From Moraxella catarrhalis (GTDB lineage: Bacteria > Pseudomonadota > Gammaproteobacteria > Pseudomonadales > Moraxellaceae), in contig NZ_LWAH01000014.1 of assembly GCF_001632285.1 (NCBI RefSeq), positions 1,127 to 65,126 on the forward strand: a stretch of 64,000 nt of DNA. The letters are read 5' to 3'. Position numbers and translations under genes: made by a program. Below, piece by piece: positions 39,175-47,565 of this stretch. Numbering within the stretch: position 1 is the first letter of the stretch; the number at the start of each line of letters is the position of its first letter. A model generated the notes under the pieces. That model had not been told where the DNA came from. It worked only from the letters and a program-made list of their open reading frames with translations, and did no database searches.

Positions 39175-40704
39175 TTATTTTAATAGTTTACTTAATAATG
39201 GAACTCGGCTGATGATGAGCCAATCTAAAATGACGATAACCAAGATGGCAAACAACCCCATGGGAAAGAGTGCTGAAATTAACAATAACACCCCACCAAA
39301 ACCCCACCAAATGGGAATGTTTTTTTGACTGGCTGGGGGGATTAAGCCCATCGGTAAAGCGGATTTGTTGTTTTTATGCAGGTTGGTGGCGGGTCTGCGT
39401 TGCCACCACATCACAAGACCGCTGATACAAATGGCAATGACGCTTAAGCAAAATAAGAGGTTTGCCAAAATACTAAAAATTCCTGCTGTCCCCATATGCA
39501 GTGCAATACCAACCGCCATAAACTTGCCAAATGCTGAATAGTCATGGTAGCGAATGTCTGCCAATACCTCGCCAGAATAACGGTCAATATGTACTGTGCG
39601 GTCAGCGGTTGGATTGGGGCTGTCATAGCTCATCGAATCTTGGCTGATGCTCCAAACGCCTGTTGGTGTTTTGGGGTAGTTGATTTGATATCGTCCCACA
39701 AAGCCCATGTTTTTAGCCATGTTATCAATAAAATCAATATCTGGTTGCGTCATTTGCCATGCGTTTGATGTGGGCGTGGAGCTTGGCATGGGGGTTTTTT
39801 CAAGTACCCAGGGCACTTGTTTTGTGCCATCATTAAGAGCGTCACCGTGTGTGGGTGCTGAGATATCTGTGGCATGATGGGGTGTATCTGCTGTATTTTG
39901 TTGCTGGTATGATGCGTCATCATGGGCAGTATCAACGGGTAAACTGGAGGTAGGTACAGGTTCTACGCCCCATTTGCCAGCAGGAAACTGATTCCATGCT
40001 TGCATGATTTTTTCTCCCCAAATCCCAGCCCAAGCCAAGCCTGTGATACAAAAAAATAACAACACAATGGCAGTCCAGCTGCCTAAAACTGCGTGTATTT
40101 CACGCCATAAGTTGCGTTTTGTTTTGGTGTCTTGTACGGTCAGCATTTTTATCACACTTTTGCGTTTTTGCCACCAAAGATAAATGCCAGTGATGATTAA
40201 TAAAATGGTTAAAGAAGCCGCTGTTTCAAGCAATAAATCTCCTGTTTTACCCATCAATAAATCACCATGAATGCTGTCTAATGTGTGATATAAGCCAGAT
40301 TTTTGCGGTTGTGTGCCAACGATTTGGGCCGTGTAGGGGTCTATGGCAACCCAGTTGGCAACTTGCGTATCATGATTTTTAACTAAAAAAGCGGCGGCAT
40401 GATGATCATCTTTTGGAGCGATGTATTGCGTCACTTGTCCGCCAGCGATGTTTGATGTGGCGATGTGAGCTTGATGAGATACTGCCATACTGGTGTTTTG
40501 TGGCGATACGCTGATAAGCTCACCTTGTTTGCCAACCGTATTGGATAATATAATCATGCCAAGCCCTGTGCCGGCCAAAATCACCAAAAATGGTATGACA
40601 AATAACCCTGCATAAAAATGCCACCGCCAAATGCGTAAATAATGCTGCGGTGTTGTTGATTGACTGTGTTTTGATGAAAGATTGGATTGGATGCTTTTGT
40701 TCAT
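39175..40704 (-). CDS. PepSY-associated TM (PiuB-like) membrane protein
   Basis: A 509-aa inner-membrane protein with TM segments near residues 25-55, 170-195, 215-240, 400-435 and a C-terminal hydrophobic region. The WRWHFYAGLFVIPFLVILAGTG opening and the PepSY-like periplasmic stretches (VAIDPYTAQIVG, VHIDRYSGEVLADIRYHDY) identify the PepSY_TM family. Members sit in iron or siderophore uptake loci and some act as ferric reductases. A histidine/aspartate-rich low-complexity segment is in the long periplasmic loop. ATG 40704 is preferred because the 26-residue extension from 40782 is not family-like. Probably in one operon with the DUF2946-like gene upstream. Confidence 0.85.
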   Translation of the reverse strand: MNKSIQSNLSSKHSQSTTPQHYLRIWRWHFYAGLFVIPFLVILAGTGLGMIILSNTVGKQGELISVSPQNTSMAVSHQAHIATSNIAGGQVTQYIAPKDDHHAAAFLVKNHDTQVANWVAIDPYTAQIVGTQPQKSGLYHTLDSIHGDLLMGKTGDLLLETAASLTILLIITGIYLWWQKRKSVIKMLTVQDTKTKRNLWREIHAVLGSWTAIVLLFFCITGLAWAGIWGEKIMQAWNQFPAGKWGVEPVPTSSLPVDTAHDDASYQQQNTADTPHHATDISAPTHGDALNDGTKQVPWVLEKTPMPSSTPTSNAWQMTQPDIDFIDNMAKNMGFVGRYQINYPKTPTGVWSISQDSMSYDSPNPTADRTVHIDRYSGEVLADIRYHDYSAFGKFMAVGIALHMGTAGIFSILANLLFCLSVIAICISGLVMWWQRRPATNLHKNNKSALPMGLIPPASQKNIPIWWGFGGVLLLISALFPMGLFAILVIVILDWLIISRVPLLSKLLK

Positions 40705-40809
40705 AACTATTCTCAGTAAAATTGTGTGAATTGGTTTTATAGACCAAAATAAATCTGCTTTTGTCAATGTAATGATTGACAAATTGTGATGAATTTTGGA
40801 GTGATTTGA

Positions 40810-41310
40810 TTAAGAATAATCAGGAGAAGCACGGCTTGGTGGGCGTAAGAAAAATAAAAACTGCAAACGCAACTGACGATAAAAAGCACCCAATTGTCTG
40901 TTGAATTGTAAAATATGACCAGACAAACCCAAAGCACCCGCTGGCAATGCAAAAGACATGGCACTTAGACAAATATCGCAGTCATGTTGATGGGGAGTTT
41001 GGTTATCTTTTTTTGAAAAATGCGTGTGTGCTTGGTGAAGGTGAGTATGGGTTTGGTGCGACTGATTGATATGATTGATAATGGGGGCAAGCTTAATACA
41101 AATATTATAACCAATCTTTGGTTTTTCCACCCACAGTGAAGATGTCATGGGCATCAGTAGCATCAACCAAGCTAAAACCGCCAATACCCAGCCAAACCAC
41201 GATCGGTGACGCTTAGACAATTGATGAGGCTTGGCGTTTGGATAAAACTTAATGTTTAAAAGGTGATAAGAACGATGCCACATAATCAGCCTTATAAGAC
41301 CATCAGACAA
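40810..41310 (-). CDS. Histidine-rich DUF2946-like membrane-associated protein
   Basis: A 166-aa protein with an N-terminal basic segment, one TM (about residues 38-55, WFGWVLAVLAWLMLLMP), a histidine-rich stretch (HTHLHQAHTHFSKK ... HQHDCDICL) and a second hydrophobic region ending in RPPSRASP. The H-x-C-x2-C cluster and the end motif resemble the DUF2946 family, often found beside TonB-dependent receptors or copper genes. Metal binding is inferred. ATG 41310 or 41283 may be the start. It lies 105 bp before the PepSY gene on the same strand. Confidence 0.65.
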   Translation of the reverse strand: MSDGLIRLIMWHRSYHLLNIKFYPNAKPHQLSKRHRSWFGWVLAVLAWLMLLMPMTSSLWVEKPKIGYNICIKLAPIINHINQSHQTHTHLHQAHTHFSKKDNQTPHQHDCDICLSAMSFALPAGALGLSGHILQFNRQLGAFYRQLRLQFLFFLRPPSRASPDYS

Positions 41311-41615
41311 TCACTTAACACACCAATCAGTTAATGTACGGGTTGGTATGATGATAAAATCAGTCATTGATAAAATGATATTATACCATCAATTAACAAC
41401 ACTTAATGAAAATTATGTTACTTATATGTATGTCACTTAAATGCAGCTTAGCCAATCATATACACGCTTGATAATCCTTGATCACTAAAATTAACAATAA
41501 TTAAAATCGATGATACTTAAAATCACAGTGAGGCACTTGAGAATGTCTAAGTCATCAGACCGATTATGTTGATTAATGAAGCTGCAAAATCAGCGGTATG
41601 TTAGATTGCTCGGTT
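41311..41615. other. Intergenic region upstream of the DUF2946-like gene
   Basis: About 305 bp. It holds an extended -10 promoter on the minus strand (41380-41388) and AT-rich GATAAA/GATATT direct motifs (41350-41390) that loosely resemble Fur half-sites. Nothing else seen. Confidence 0.35.
41380..41388 (-). promoter_or_regulatory. Predicted extended -10 promoter, DUF2946-PepSY operon
   Basis: On the minus strand TGGTATAAT (consensus -10 with TGG). It overlaps a GATAAA/ATGATA-rich stretch that could be a Fur operator; the operator part is weak. Confidence 0.45.
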
Positions 41616-41876
41616 TTATGTTGTGTGCTGCTTATTGATGTAATGTGCCACAAAACTACAACTTGGTATGATGGTTTTATTATTTTGATTGGCATATTGA
41701 ACAGCGTATTTCACCAATGCCGTACCAACACCACGACCGCCTAACTGTGGCGGAACAAAAGTATGATGATAATTTAGCGTATTATCATCAATAATGGCAT
41801 AGCTGAGATACGCAGTATGCCCATCAATGGTCGTTTCAAAACGCTGAGTATCGGGGCTGTGGGTGATGGTTGGCAT
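41616..41876 (-). CDS. Small GNAT-family N-acetyltransferase (YidJ/COG2388-like)
   Basis: An 86-aa single-domain GNAT protein. The acetyl-CoA loop is LGGRGVGTALVKYAVQYA and the C-terminal SCSFVAHYI is typical of the short YjdJ/YidJ group. The substrate is unknown. Start ATG 41876 with GGAG eight bases upstream. It follows the lipoprotein gene; a perfect 15-bp inverted repeat lies between them. Confidence 0.85.
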   Translation of the reverse strand: MPTITHSPDTQRFETTIDGHTAYLSYAIIDDNTLNYHHTFVPPQLGGRGVGTALVKYAVQYANQNNKTIIPSCSFVAHYINKQHTT

Positions 41877-41892
41877 TAGATCTACTCCAAAA

Positions 41893-41934
41893 TTGCGGTA
41901 AAATACTGATTATTATTTTAGTATTTTACCGCAA
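41893..41934 (-). terminator. Long perfect inverted repeat, terminator of lipoprotein gene
   Basis: A 15-bp perfect stem (TTGCGGTAAAATACT and its complement) with a 12-nt loop; on the minus strand it is followed by TTTT, then by the GGAG of the acetyltransferase gene. It is probably a terminator, or an attenuator for the next gene. Confidence 0.65.
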
Positions 41935-41949
41935 ATGTCTAATTTGGTA

Positions 41950-42270
41950 TTATTGACAGTTTTTCTTTGAATACAAATCTGTCAATAATGCTTGACGTTC
42001 TTTGGCGGCAGTAATTGCTTCTTCGGTATTTGAGTATGTGCCAATTAGGGCTGGCCAGAAAAATACTGCTGCTGCAACATTTTTGCCAGTTATTTTGCGT
42101 TCGGCACGCGCTTTCTTCTCAAATTCCTCAGCTTCAGCAATTTCGCTCTTGATTTGACTGCAGGTCAGCTCGTTGTCTGTAATTTTTTTGGTTTGAACCA
42201 CGTGTGGCGTTGCACAAGCTTGTAATAATAATGCCAATGCGCCCAATGTAGCAATAGCTTTTAACTTCAT
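41950..42270 (-). CDS. Predicted lipoprotein, unknown function
   Basis: A 106-aa lipoprotein: signal peptide with lipobox LLQAC (cysteine 19), a helical charged region (ELTCSQIKSEIAEAEEFEKK), a short hydrophobic segment (AAAVFFWPALIGTY) and a terminal helix ending with cysteine. The pattern recalls small enterobacterial lipoproteins with a glycine-zipper-like turn, but I cannot name the family. CGGAGT upstream of ATG 42270 supports the start. Confidence 0.78.
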   Translation of the reverse strand: MKLKAIATLGALALLLQACATPHVVQTKKITDNELTCSQIKSEIAEAEEFEKKARAERKITGKNVAAAVFFWPALIGTYSNTEEAITAAKERQALLTDLYSKKNCQ

Positions 42271-42658
42271 ATATACTCCGAATTTTGATAAGTATGTGAT
42301 GATGTAAGTTTGTCTTGCTCACTGTCAAGTAAGCGTTTAACACTTTTTACTGTGCCAATATTATCAAATGTGGATTTGAATCGGTTGGGATAGCTGACAC
42401 ATTGCGAATAATATTTAACACGAGCTATACAGTACTATAACATAATATTATAGTCAAGTTAAATTATATCTTTAATGTTAAAATTTAACCTCTTTTCTAT
42501 AGCCATCATTTTCAGATATTTATCAAATGAATAACCTTGCCCCACTTTCTAAAGCATGCGATAATAAAGCATTAACTTGTTTTACTTTTTAGCTTAACTA
42601 TTTTTATCAATAATCATTTAACTCAATCCAATCAAAAATTAACTAATTAAGGCTTATT
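42271..42658. other. Divergent region lipoprotein gene / ettA
   Basis: 388 bp, very AT-rich, with the ettA promoter at 42537-42565. No ORF or RNA gene recognised. Confidence 0.4.
42537..42565 (+). promoter_or_regulatory. Predicted ettA promoter
   Basis: TTGCCC at 42537-42542, a 17-bp spacer and GATAAT at 42560-42565 with TGC before it. The TGCGATAAT core is identical to that of the Zorya-like operon promoter. Confidence 0.55.
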
Positions 42659-44320
42659 ATGGCTCAATATATCTACACCATGAACAAAGTGTCAAAACTT
42701 GTTCCGCCAAAGCGTGAAATTTTAAAAGACATCAGCTTGTCCTTTTTCCCAGGTGCCAAAATTGGCGTGCTGGGTCTAAATGGTGCTGGCAAATCCACGC
42801 TGCTGCGTATCATGGCGGGTGTGGATACAGAATTTAGCGGTGAGGCACGAGCGGCAACAGGCATTAAAATTGGCTATCTGCCCCAAGAACCACAGCTTGA
42901 CCCTGCCAAAGATGTGCGTGGCAATGTGGAAGATGGTGTGCGTGAGGCCTTAGATGCCCTAGAACGCCTAAACCAAATCTATGCTGAATATGCCGAGCCT
43001 GATGCTGATTTTGACAAATTGGCAGCCGAGCAAGGCAAAATGGAAGACATCATTCAAGCGTGGGATGCCCACAACCTAAATACTCAGCTTGAAAAAGCAG
43101 CGGATGCCCTTCGCCTGCCACCGTGGGATGCCGATGTCTCCAAGCTGTCAGGGGGTGAAAAACGCCGTGTTGCTTTGTGTCGTTTGCTGCTGTCCAAGCC
43201 TGACATGCTACTTTTGGATGAACCGACCAACCATTTGGATGCAGAGTCTGTGGCATGGCTTGAACGCTTCTTAAAAGACTACTCTGGTACGATTGTGGCG
43301 ATTACCCATGACCGCTATTTTCTTGACAATGTCGCTGAGTGGATTTTGGAGCTAGACCGTGGTTATGGCTATCCCTACCAAGGCAACTACACCGAGTGGC
43401 TAGAACAAAAGAACAAACGCTTAGAACAAGAGCAAAAACAAGAAGAGGCCTTTGCCAAGGCACTAAAACAAGAGCTAGAATGGGTGCGTAAAAACCAAAA
43501 AGGTCAGCAAGCCAAATCCAAATCTCGCCTAGAACGCTTTGAGGAGATGAACTCTCGTGAGTTTCAACAGCGTAACGAAACGGCGGAGATTTATATCCCA
43601 CCAGGGCCTCGTTTGGGCAATAAAGTCATTGAGGTCAATAACATCTCAAAATCTTTTGATGGACGCTTGTTGTACGAAAACTTATCATTTACCGTGCCAC
43701 CCATGGCAATTGTCGGCATTGTGGGTCCAAATGGTGCTGGCAAAACCACACTTTTTAACATGATTACAGGTAAAGACACGCCAAATACAGGCACAGTAGA
43801 GGTTGGCGAGAGCGTGAAAGTTGCCTATGTGGGGCAGGTCAGAGATGAGCTGGATGATAAAAAAACCGTGTGGGAGGAGGTCTCAGATGGGCTTGATATG
43901 ATTACTGTGGGTGAGTATACCACGCCTAGCCGTGCCTATATCGGACGCTTTAACTTTAAAGGGCAAGACCAACAAAAACTCGTTGGTAACTTATCAGGCG
44001 GTGAGCGTAACCGCTTGCAACTTGCCAAAACCCTAAAACAAGGGGCAAATGTCATCTTGCTGGATGAACCATCCAACGACCTTGATGTGGAGACCTTGCG
44101 TGCCTTAGAAGATGCGGTGCAGGTGTTCCCTGGTACGGTCATGGTGGTATCGCATGACCGTTGGTTCTTAGACCGTATTTGTACGCATATTTTGTCATTT
44201 GAGAACGAAGCGCCAGAGTTTTTTGATGGTAATTATAGCGAATATGAAAAATGGCGTAAAGAGCGACTTGGGGCAGATGCCGCACCCAAGCGTATGAAAT
44301 ATAAGAAGATTGGTGGATAG
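42659..44320 (+). CDS. ettA: Energy-dependent translational throttle EttA (ABC-F)
   Basis: Soluble ABC-F ATPase that binds the ribosomal E site and gates entry into elongation by ADP/ATP ratio. Two nucleotide-binding domains: Walker A GLNGAGKST and GPNGAGKTT, signatures LSGGEKRR and LSGGERNR, and Walker B LLLDEPTNHLD and ILLDEPSNDLD. The EttA arm and the charged PtIM linker (KQEEAFAKALKQELEWVR) are present. At 553 aa it is the usual length. Own promoter and terminator, so probably monocistronic. Confidence 0.96.
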   Translation: MAQYIYTMNKVSKLVPPKREILKDISLSFFPGAKIGVLGLNGAGKSTLLRIMAGVDTEFSGEARAATGIKIGYLPQEPQLDPAKDVRGNVEDGVREALDALERLNQIYAEYAEPDADFDKLAAEQGKMEDIIQAWDAHNLNTQLEKAADALRLPPWDADVSKLSGGEKRRVALCRLLLSKPDMLLLDEPTNHLDAESVAWLERFLKDYSGTIVAITHDRYFLDNVAEWILELDRGYGYPYQGNYTEWLEQKNKRLEQEQKQEEAFAKALKQELEWVRKNQKGQQAKSKSRLERFEEMNSREFQQRNETAEIYIPPGPRLGNKVIEVNNISKSFDGRLLYENLSFTVPPMAIVGIVGPNGAGKTTLFNMITGKDTPNTGTVEVGESVKVAYVGQVRDELDDKKTVWEEVSDGLDMITVGEYTTPSRAYIGRFNFKGQDQQKLVGNLSGGERNRLQLAKTLKQGANVILLDEPSNDLDVETLRALEDAVQVFPGTVMVVSHDRWFLDRICTHILSFENEAPEFFDGNYSEYEKWRKERLGADAAPKRMKYKKIGG

Positions 44321-44370
44321 AGCTTGATGACTATATAGGTGATTTAAATTTACTTTGTCATAGCCCTAAT

Positions 44371-44403
44371 AAAAACCTGTCTAAAGTCTTAGGCAGGTTT
44401 TTT
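44371..44403 (+). terminator. ettA terminator
   Basis: Stem AAAAACCTGTCTAA / TTAGGCAGGTTTTT (one G-T pair) with a 4-nt loop and seven Ts. Confidence 0.9.
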
Positions 44404-44680
44404 GTTACTGTGATGACTGCCTAAATACTCAAAAGCAACACTGTCATCAAAAATTTGCACAGATGGATAAATTGGGCAAAATGGGAAAAAATCTTTTTTT
44501 GAAATGACACCGCTTAGCCCAAGAGATTAAATGATTTTTGGCTTATTTTATAAGAAGCCATAAGTAAGAATATTCACAAGAACGATACAAGATTGTTATC
44601 AAATCTGCTTCAAAAACCTTACTTAAGGCATGGTAAACGATGGTAATTTTTGGTATGATTAGCCAACTTTATTTATATCA

Positions 44681-44714
44681 CACTTTTTATATTACATCAC
44701 TTTTTATATTACAT
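44681..44714. repeat. 17-bp direct tandem duplication
   Basis: CACTTTTTATATTACAT at 44681-44697 and again at 44698-44714, identical and adjacent, ending 22 bp before the FKBP start codon. Confidence 0.9.
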
Positions 44715-44736
44715 AGAAATCATGCAGAGACCATTT

Positions 44737-45546
44737 ATGAAAAAACATGCACTGGTTGCCACCATGGCAGCAACATTGATTTTGGTAGGCTGTCAAAAAG
44801 ACACTTCAGCTTCGCTGCCTAAAGCAGGCGAAAAGTCAACCGTCGTTAGCGATAAAAGCACAGAGATTGAACAAGTCAGCTATGTGTTTGGCTATGACGC
44901 AGGCGAGTCTATGAAAAAAATTGAAGAAAATTTAGACATCGATGTTTATATCAAAGCGTTTAAAGATGGCTATGCAGGTGTTGATAGCGCTTTAACGAAA
45001 AAGCAGATTCAGACATTGGGTCAAGCATATGAAAAGCGTAAAACCGAAGAAGCCATTCAAAAACAACAACAAGCTGCCGTTACCAATAAGGCTGATGGCG
45101 AAAAGTTTTTGGCTGAAAATGCTAAAAAAGATGGCGTAAAGACAACACCATCAGGTCTTCAATATAAAGTTATTACTGAGGGTACGGGCAAATCTCCCAC
45201 GGCCAAAGATGGTGTTTATGCAGCTTATGAAGGCAGATTGATTGATGGTACGGTATTTGATTCATCTGAAGGCGAGGCTGTGCCATTTATGCTAAGTCAG
45301 GTCATTGAAGGCTGGTCTGAAGGCTTGCAACTGATGAAAGAAGGTGGCAAATATGAGCTGTATGTTCCAAGCCAAATGGCATATGGTGAACACGGTATGT
45401 ACAATGCTGGCATTGGTCCAAACAGTGTTTTGGTCTTTGTGATTGACCTAAAAAAAGTTTCTGATGAAAAAGCCATAGCTGCCGAACAGCAGGCAATCAT
45501 TGATGCTCAAATGCAAGCCATTCAAGAATCGCAAGGTCAACGATAG
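44737..45546 (+). CDS. FKBP-type peptidyl-prolyl isomerase lipoprotein (Mip/FkpA-like)
   Basis: Envelope folding catalyst. A signal peptide with lipobox LVGC (cysteine near 18) makes it a lipoprotein. An N-terminal helical dimerisation domain (SYVFGYDAGESMKKI ... YEKRKTEEAIQKQQ) is followed by an FKBP domain (about 140-245: SGLQYKVITEGTGKSP, DGTVFDSS, VIEGWSEGLQLMKEGGKYELYVPS, YGEHG). The active-site residues are largely kept. ATG 44737 is chosen over 44722 because it starts the signal peptide directly. Similar to Mip proteins of Legionella and Neisseria and FkpA of E. coli. Followed by a terminator. Confidence 0.9.
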   Translation: MKKHALVATMAATLILVGCQKDTSASLPKAGEKSTVVSDKSTEIEQVSYVFGYDAGESMKKIEENLDIDVYIKAFKDGYAGVDSALTKKQIQTLGQAYEKRKTEEAIQKQQQAAVTNKADGEKFLAENAKKDGVKTTPSGLQYKVITEGTGKSPTAKDGVYAAYEGRLIDGTVFDSSEGEAVPFMLSQVIEGWSEGLQLMKEGGKYELYVPSQMAYGEHGMYNAGIGPNSVLVFVIDLKKVSDEKAIAAEQQAIIDAQMQAIQESQGQR

Positions 45547-45595
45547 CCTTTAGCCGTATTGGCATTGACTCAAAAATTGTAAAAAATTGCAATCA

Positions 45596-45629
45596 CCCCA
45601 AAAGTTAGATAATTTTTGGGGCATTTTTA
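45596..45629 (+). terminator. Terminator after FKBP gene
   Basis: A perfect stem CCCCAAAA / TTTTGGGG with a 10-nt loop and a CATTTTTAT tail. Confidence 0.85.
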
Positions 45630-45650
45630 TAACTAAAATTTACGAAATGA

Positions 45651-45679
45651 TTGCAAGTAAAAAATAAATTCGCTATAGT
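45651..45679 (+). promoter_or_regulatory. Predicted promoter of LysE-family gene
   Basis: TTGCAA at 45651-45656, a 17-bp spacer, TATAGT at 45674-45679. About 36 bp before the start codon. Confidence 0.55.
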
Positions 45680-45715
45680 GAGCAAATTTTGATAAGCTGT
45701 TAATATGGATGTGTA

Positions 45716-46366
45716 ATGTTCGGTACAATCAATTTATTGACTTATTTTTTGGCGGTGGTTGTGGTCATCGTTTTACCTGGCCCAAACAGTTTGTATTGCT
45801 TATCGGTATCAGCATCACATGGTTATACAGCAGGTTTGCGGGCAATTGCAGGCGTTTTACTGGGCGATCTCATACTGATTATGGCAACAGTTTTTGGTGT
45901 GGGTGCCATACTGAAGCAATATCCACAAGTTTTTGATGTCATCAAGCTGATTGGTGGTACTTATTTGGCTTATCTTGGCACTCGCCTGATTATCGGAGCT
46001 TACCATACCTTTAAAAATCGCCAAGCCATCATGAAGTCAGAGTTATCAATTAAGCCACCAAAAAAACAAAATTATTTTTATCGTTCACTCAGTCTTAGCG
46101 TAACCAACCCTAAAGCGATTTTATTCTTTTTGTCGTTTTTTGTACAATTTGTTGACCCAAATTATGATAAACCATTGCTAAGCTTTTTGGTGTTGGCGGT
46201 GATTTTACAGATGGTAAGTGTTAGCTATTTGACTTTATTGGTGTATACTGGTAAGGCGTTGGCTGAAAAATTTTCAAAACGCCCCGTCTTGAGTAGCCTT
46301 GCGATGTTTAGTGCTGCGATGTTATTTATTGGTTTTGGGGTAAATCTATGGATCAGCCAAATTTAG
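45716..46366 (+). CDS. LysE/RhtB-family amino-acid exporter
   Basis: A 216-aa membrane protein with about six TM segments. The signature near the N-terminus (VVIVLPGPNSLYCLSVSASHG) and LKLIGGTYLAYLGTRLI-like segment (VIKLIGGTYLAYLGTRLI) identify the LysE/RhtB superfamily, which exports amino acids such as threonine, homoserine or leucine. The actual substrate is unknown. A three-codon ORF (ATG 45705, stop overlapping the real ATG as TAATG) precedes it, which could influence initiation. The next gene lies 36 bp downstream. Confidence 0.87.
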   Translation: MFGTINLLTYFLAVVVVIVLPGPNSLYCLSVSASHGYTAGLRAIAGVLLGDLILIMATVFGVGAILKQYPQVFDVIKLIGGTYLAYLGTRLIIGAYHTFKNRQAIMKSELSIKPPKKQNYFYRSLSLSVTNPKAILFFLSFFVQFVDPNYDKPLLSFLVLAVILQMVSVSYLTLLVYTGKALAEKFSKRPVLSSLAMFSAAMLFIGFGVNLWISQI

Positions 46367-46402
46367 CATCTTGATTGATTGGTGGAGTTAAGAGAGGGCA
46401 TC

Positions 46403-47434
46403 ATGCAGTGTAAAATAGCTGTTGTATGTGTGCTGATAATGGCGGGTACACCTCTGGTATGGGCAAATCAAACAGCAAAAGCGGCGGTTGATGAGCTGGC
46501 ACAACCAAAGGTAAAAACTGGCATAAATGCCATAAAACCTGACATCAATACCATGGGCTGGATTGATAAAAATCATCAAGGTTTTCAAGATTGGCTTCAA
46601 AATAGTGCTGTTAATATAGATGGATGGTTTGGAGAAAATCAATCAACAAAACCTGCTAAGGCAAGCTTACGAGTGATGATGGACACCACATGGAATAAAT
46701 ATGATGGTATAAAAATTAAACCTCGTGTGCGAGGTCGTATTAAATTGCCAACCCTTGAAAATCGCCTTAGTTTGGTTTTTGGTGATGATTCATTGGATTA
46801 TGAAACCCGTGATGGTGCGCTGAGTGATGATCGTAAAGTTATGCCAAATGCTAATGATCACCGATACGATCGCCGTGAAACACGAGAGAGTAACTCTTCT
46901 TTGGCACTCAGATGGTCTAAATTTCGTCGTAATAAAGATATTGATATAGATTTGGGCGTCAGGTCAAATGATGTCTATATCCGTGCCAAAGCCGAAAAGA
47001 AATGGGAAATGCCGCATGATATTACGATGCGTTTTGAGCAAATGTATCGTTATGGCTCACATACGGAACATACTGCTGTTTCAACGCTTGAGTTCACTCA
47101 GCCACAATCTGGGCATAGTGATTTGGTCAGTCGTAGCCAGCTGCATTATACTCACAAAGGAGAAGAAAATCTTTATTGGCACAGCAGTTTATTTCAGCGT
47201 CATTTTGTGCCTGTCAAGCATGGCAAATCAGAGCTGAATTATGGTTTATATGTGGGTGGTAATATCCAAGATAAAAAAGTATACCTAAATACTTATGGAC
47301 CTTATGTAGGCTATCGCCAACCTGTATGGCGACCATGGCTATTCTTACAAACTGATGTGAGTTATTACAACAGTAAACATGACGCTCGCAGTCATCACAC
47401 ATCCATCTTTGGGCGTGCCGAAGTTATTTTTTAA
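46403..47434 (+). CDS. Candidate outer-membrane beta-barrel protein
   Basis: A 343-aa exported protein I cannot name. Signal peptide (MQCKIAVVCVLIMAGTPLVWA/NQ), a polar region of about 70 residues, then alternating strand-like segments rich in aromatic and charged residues (VMMDTTWNKYDGIKIKPRV, SLALRWSKFRR, SELNYGLYVGGNI, WLFLQTDVSYYNS). The chain ends in phenylalanine (GRAEVIF), the typical BAM-recognised end of outer-membrane barrels. ATG 46403 has GAGAGGG upstream and starts the signal peptide; 46379 does not. Its stop lies in the first unit of a 13-bp tandem repeat. Confidence 0.72.
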   Translation: MQCKIAVVCVLIMAGTPLVWANQTAKAAVDELAQPKVKTGINAIKPDINTMGWIDKNHQGFQDWLQNSAVNIDGWFGENQSTKPAKASLRVMMDTTWNKYDGIKIKPRVRGRIKLPTLENRLSLVFGDDSLDYETRDGALSDDRKVMPNANDHRYDRRETRESNSSLALRWSKFRRNKDIDIDLGVRSNDVYIRAKAEKKWEMPHDITMRFEQMYRYGSHTEHTAVSTLEFTQPQSGHSDLVSRSQLHYTHKGEENLYWHSSLFQRHFVPVKHGKSELNYGLYVGGNIQDKKVYLNTYGPYVGYRQPVWRPWLFLQTDVSYYNSKHDARSHHTSIFGRAEVIF

Positions 47435-47459
47435 AGTTATTTTTTAAAGTTGTTTTTTA
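47421..47459. repeat. 13-bp tandem repeat, three copies
   Basis: Unit AAGTTATTTTTTA at 47421-47433, 47434-47446 and 47447-47459 (third copy has one A-to-G change). The stop codon of the barrel gene overlaps the junction of the first two copies. Confidence 0.85.
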
Positions 47460-47565
47460 ATACATTAGATTTTAAAATCACTATCACCAAAAAATAACTG
47501 GCACACTCATTTTATCAGCCTAAGCTGATGGTTGCTCTTACTGTCTTATTGGCATTTACTAACCA

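Larger units (their letters stand above)
44321..44736. other. Intergenic region ettA / FKBP gene
   Basis: 416 bp with the ettA terminator, a possible extended -10 (TGGTATGAT at 44651-44659) for the FKBP gene, and a 17-bp direct duplication (44681-44714). No RNA gene recognised. Confidence 0.45.

Noticed and set aside
41340..41395. A firm Fur box call
   Set aside because: Only partial GATAAA/ATGATA matches without a clear 19-bp palindrome; kept as a weak idea within the promoter entry.
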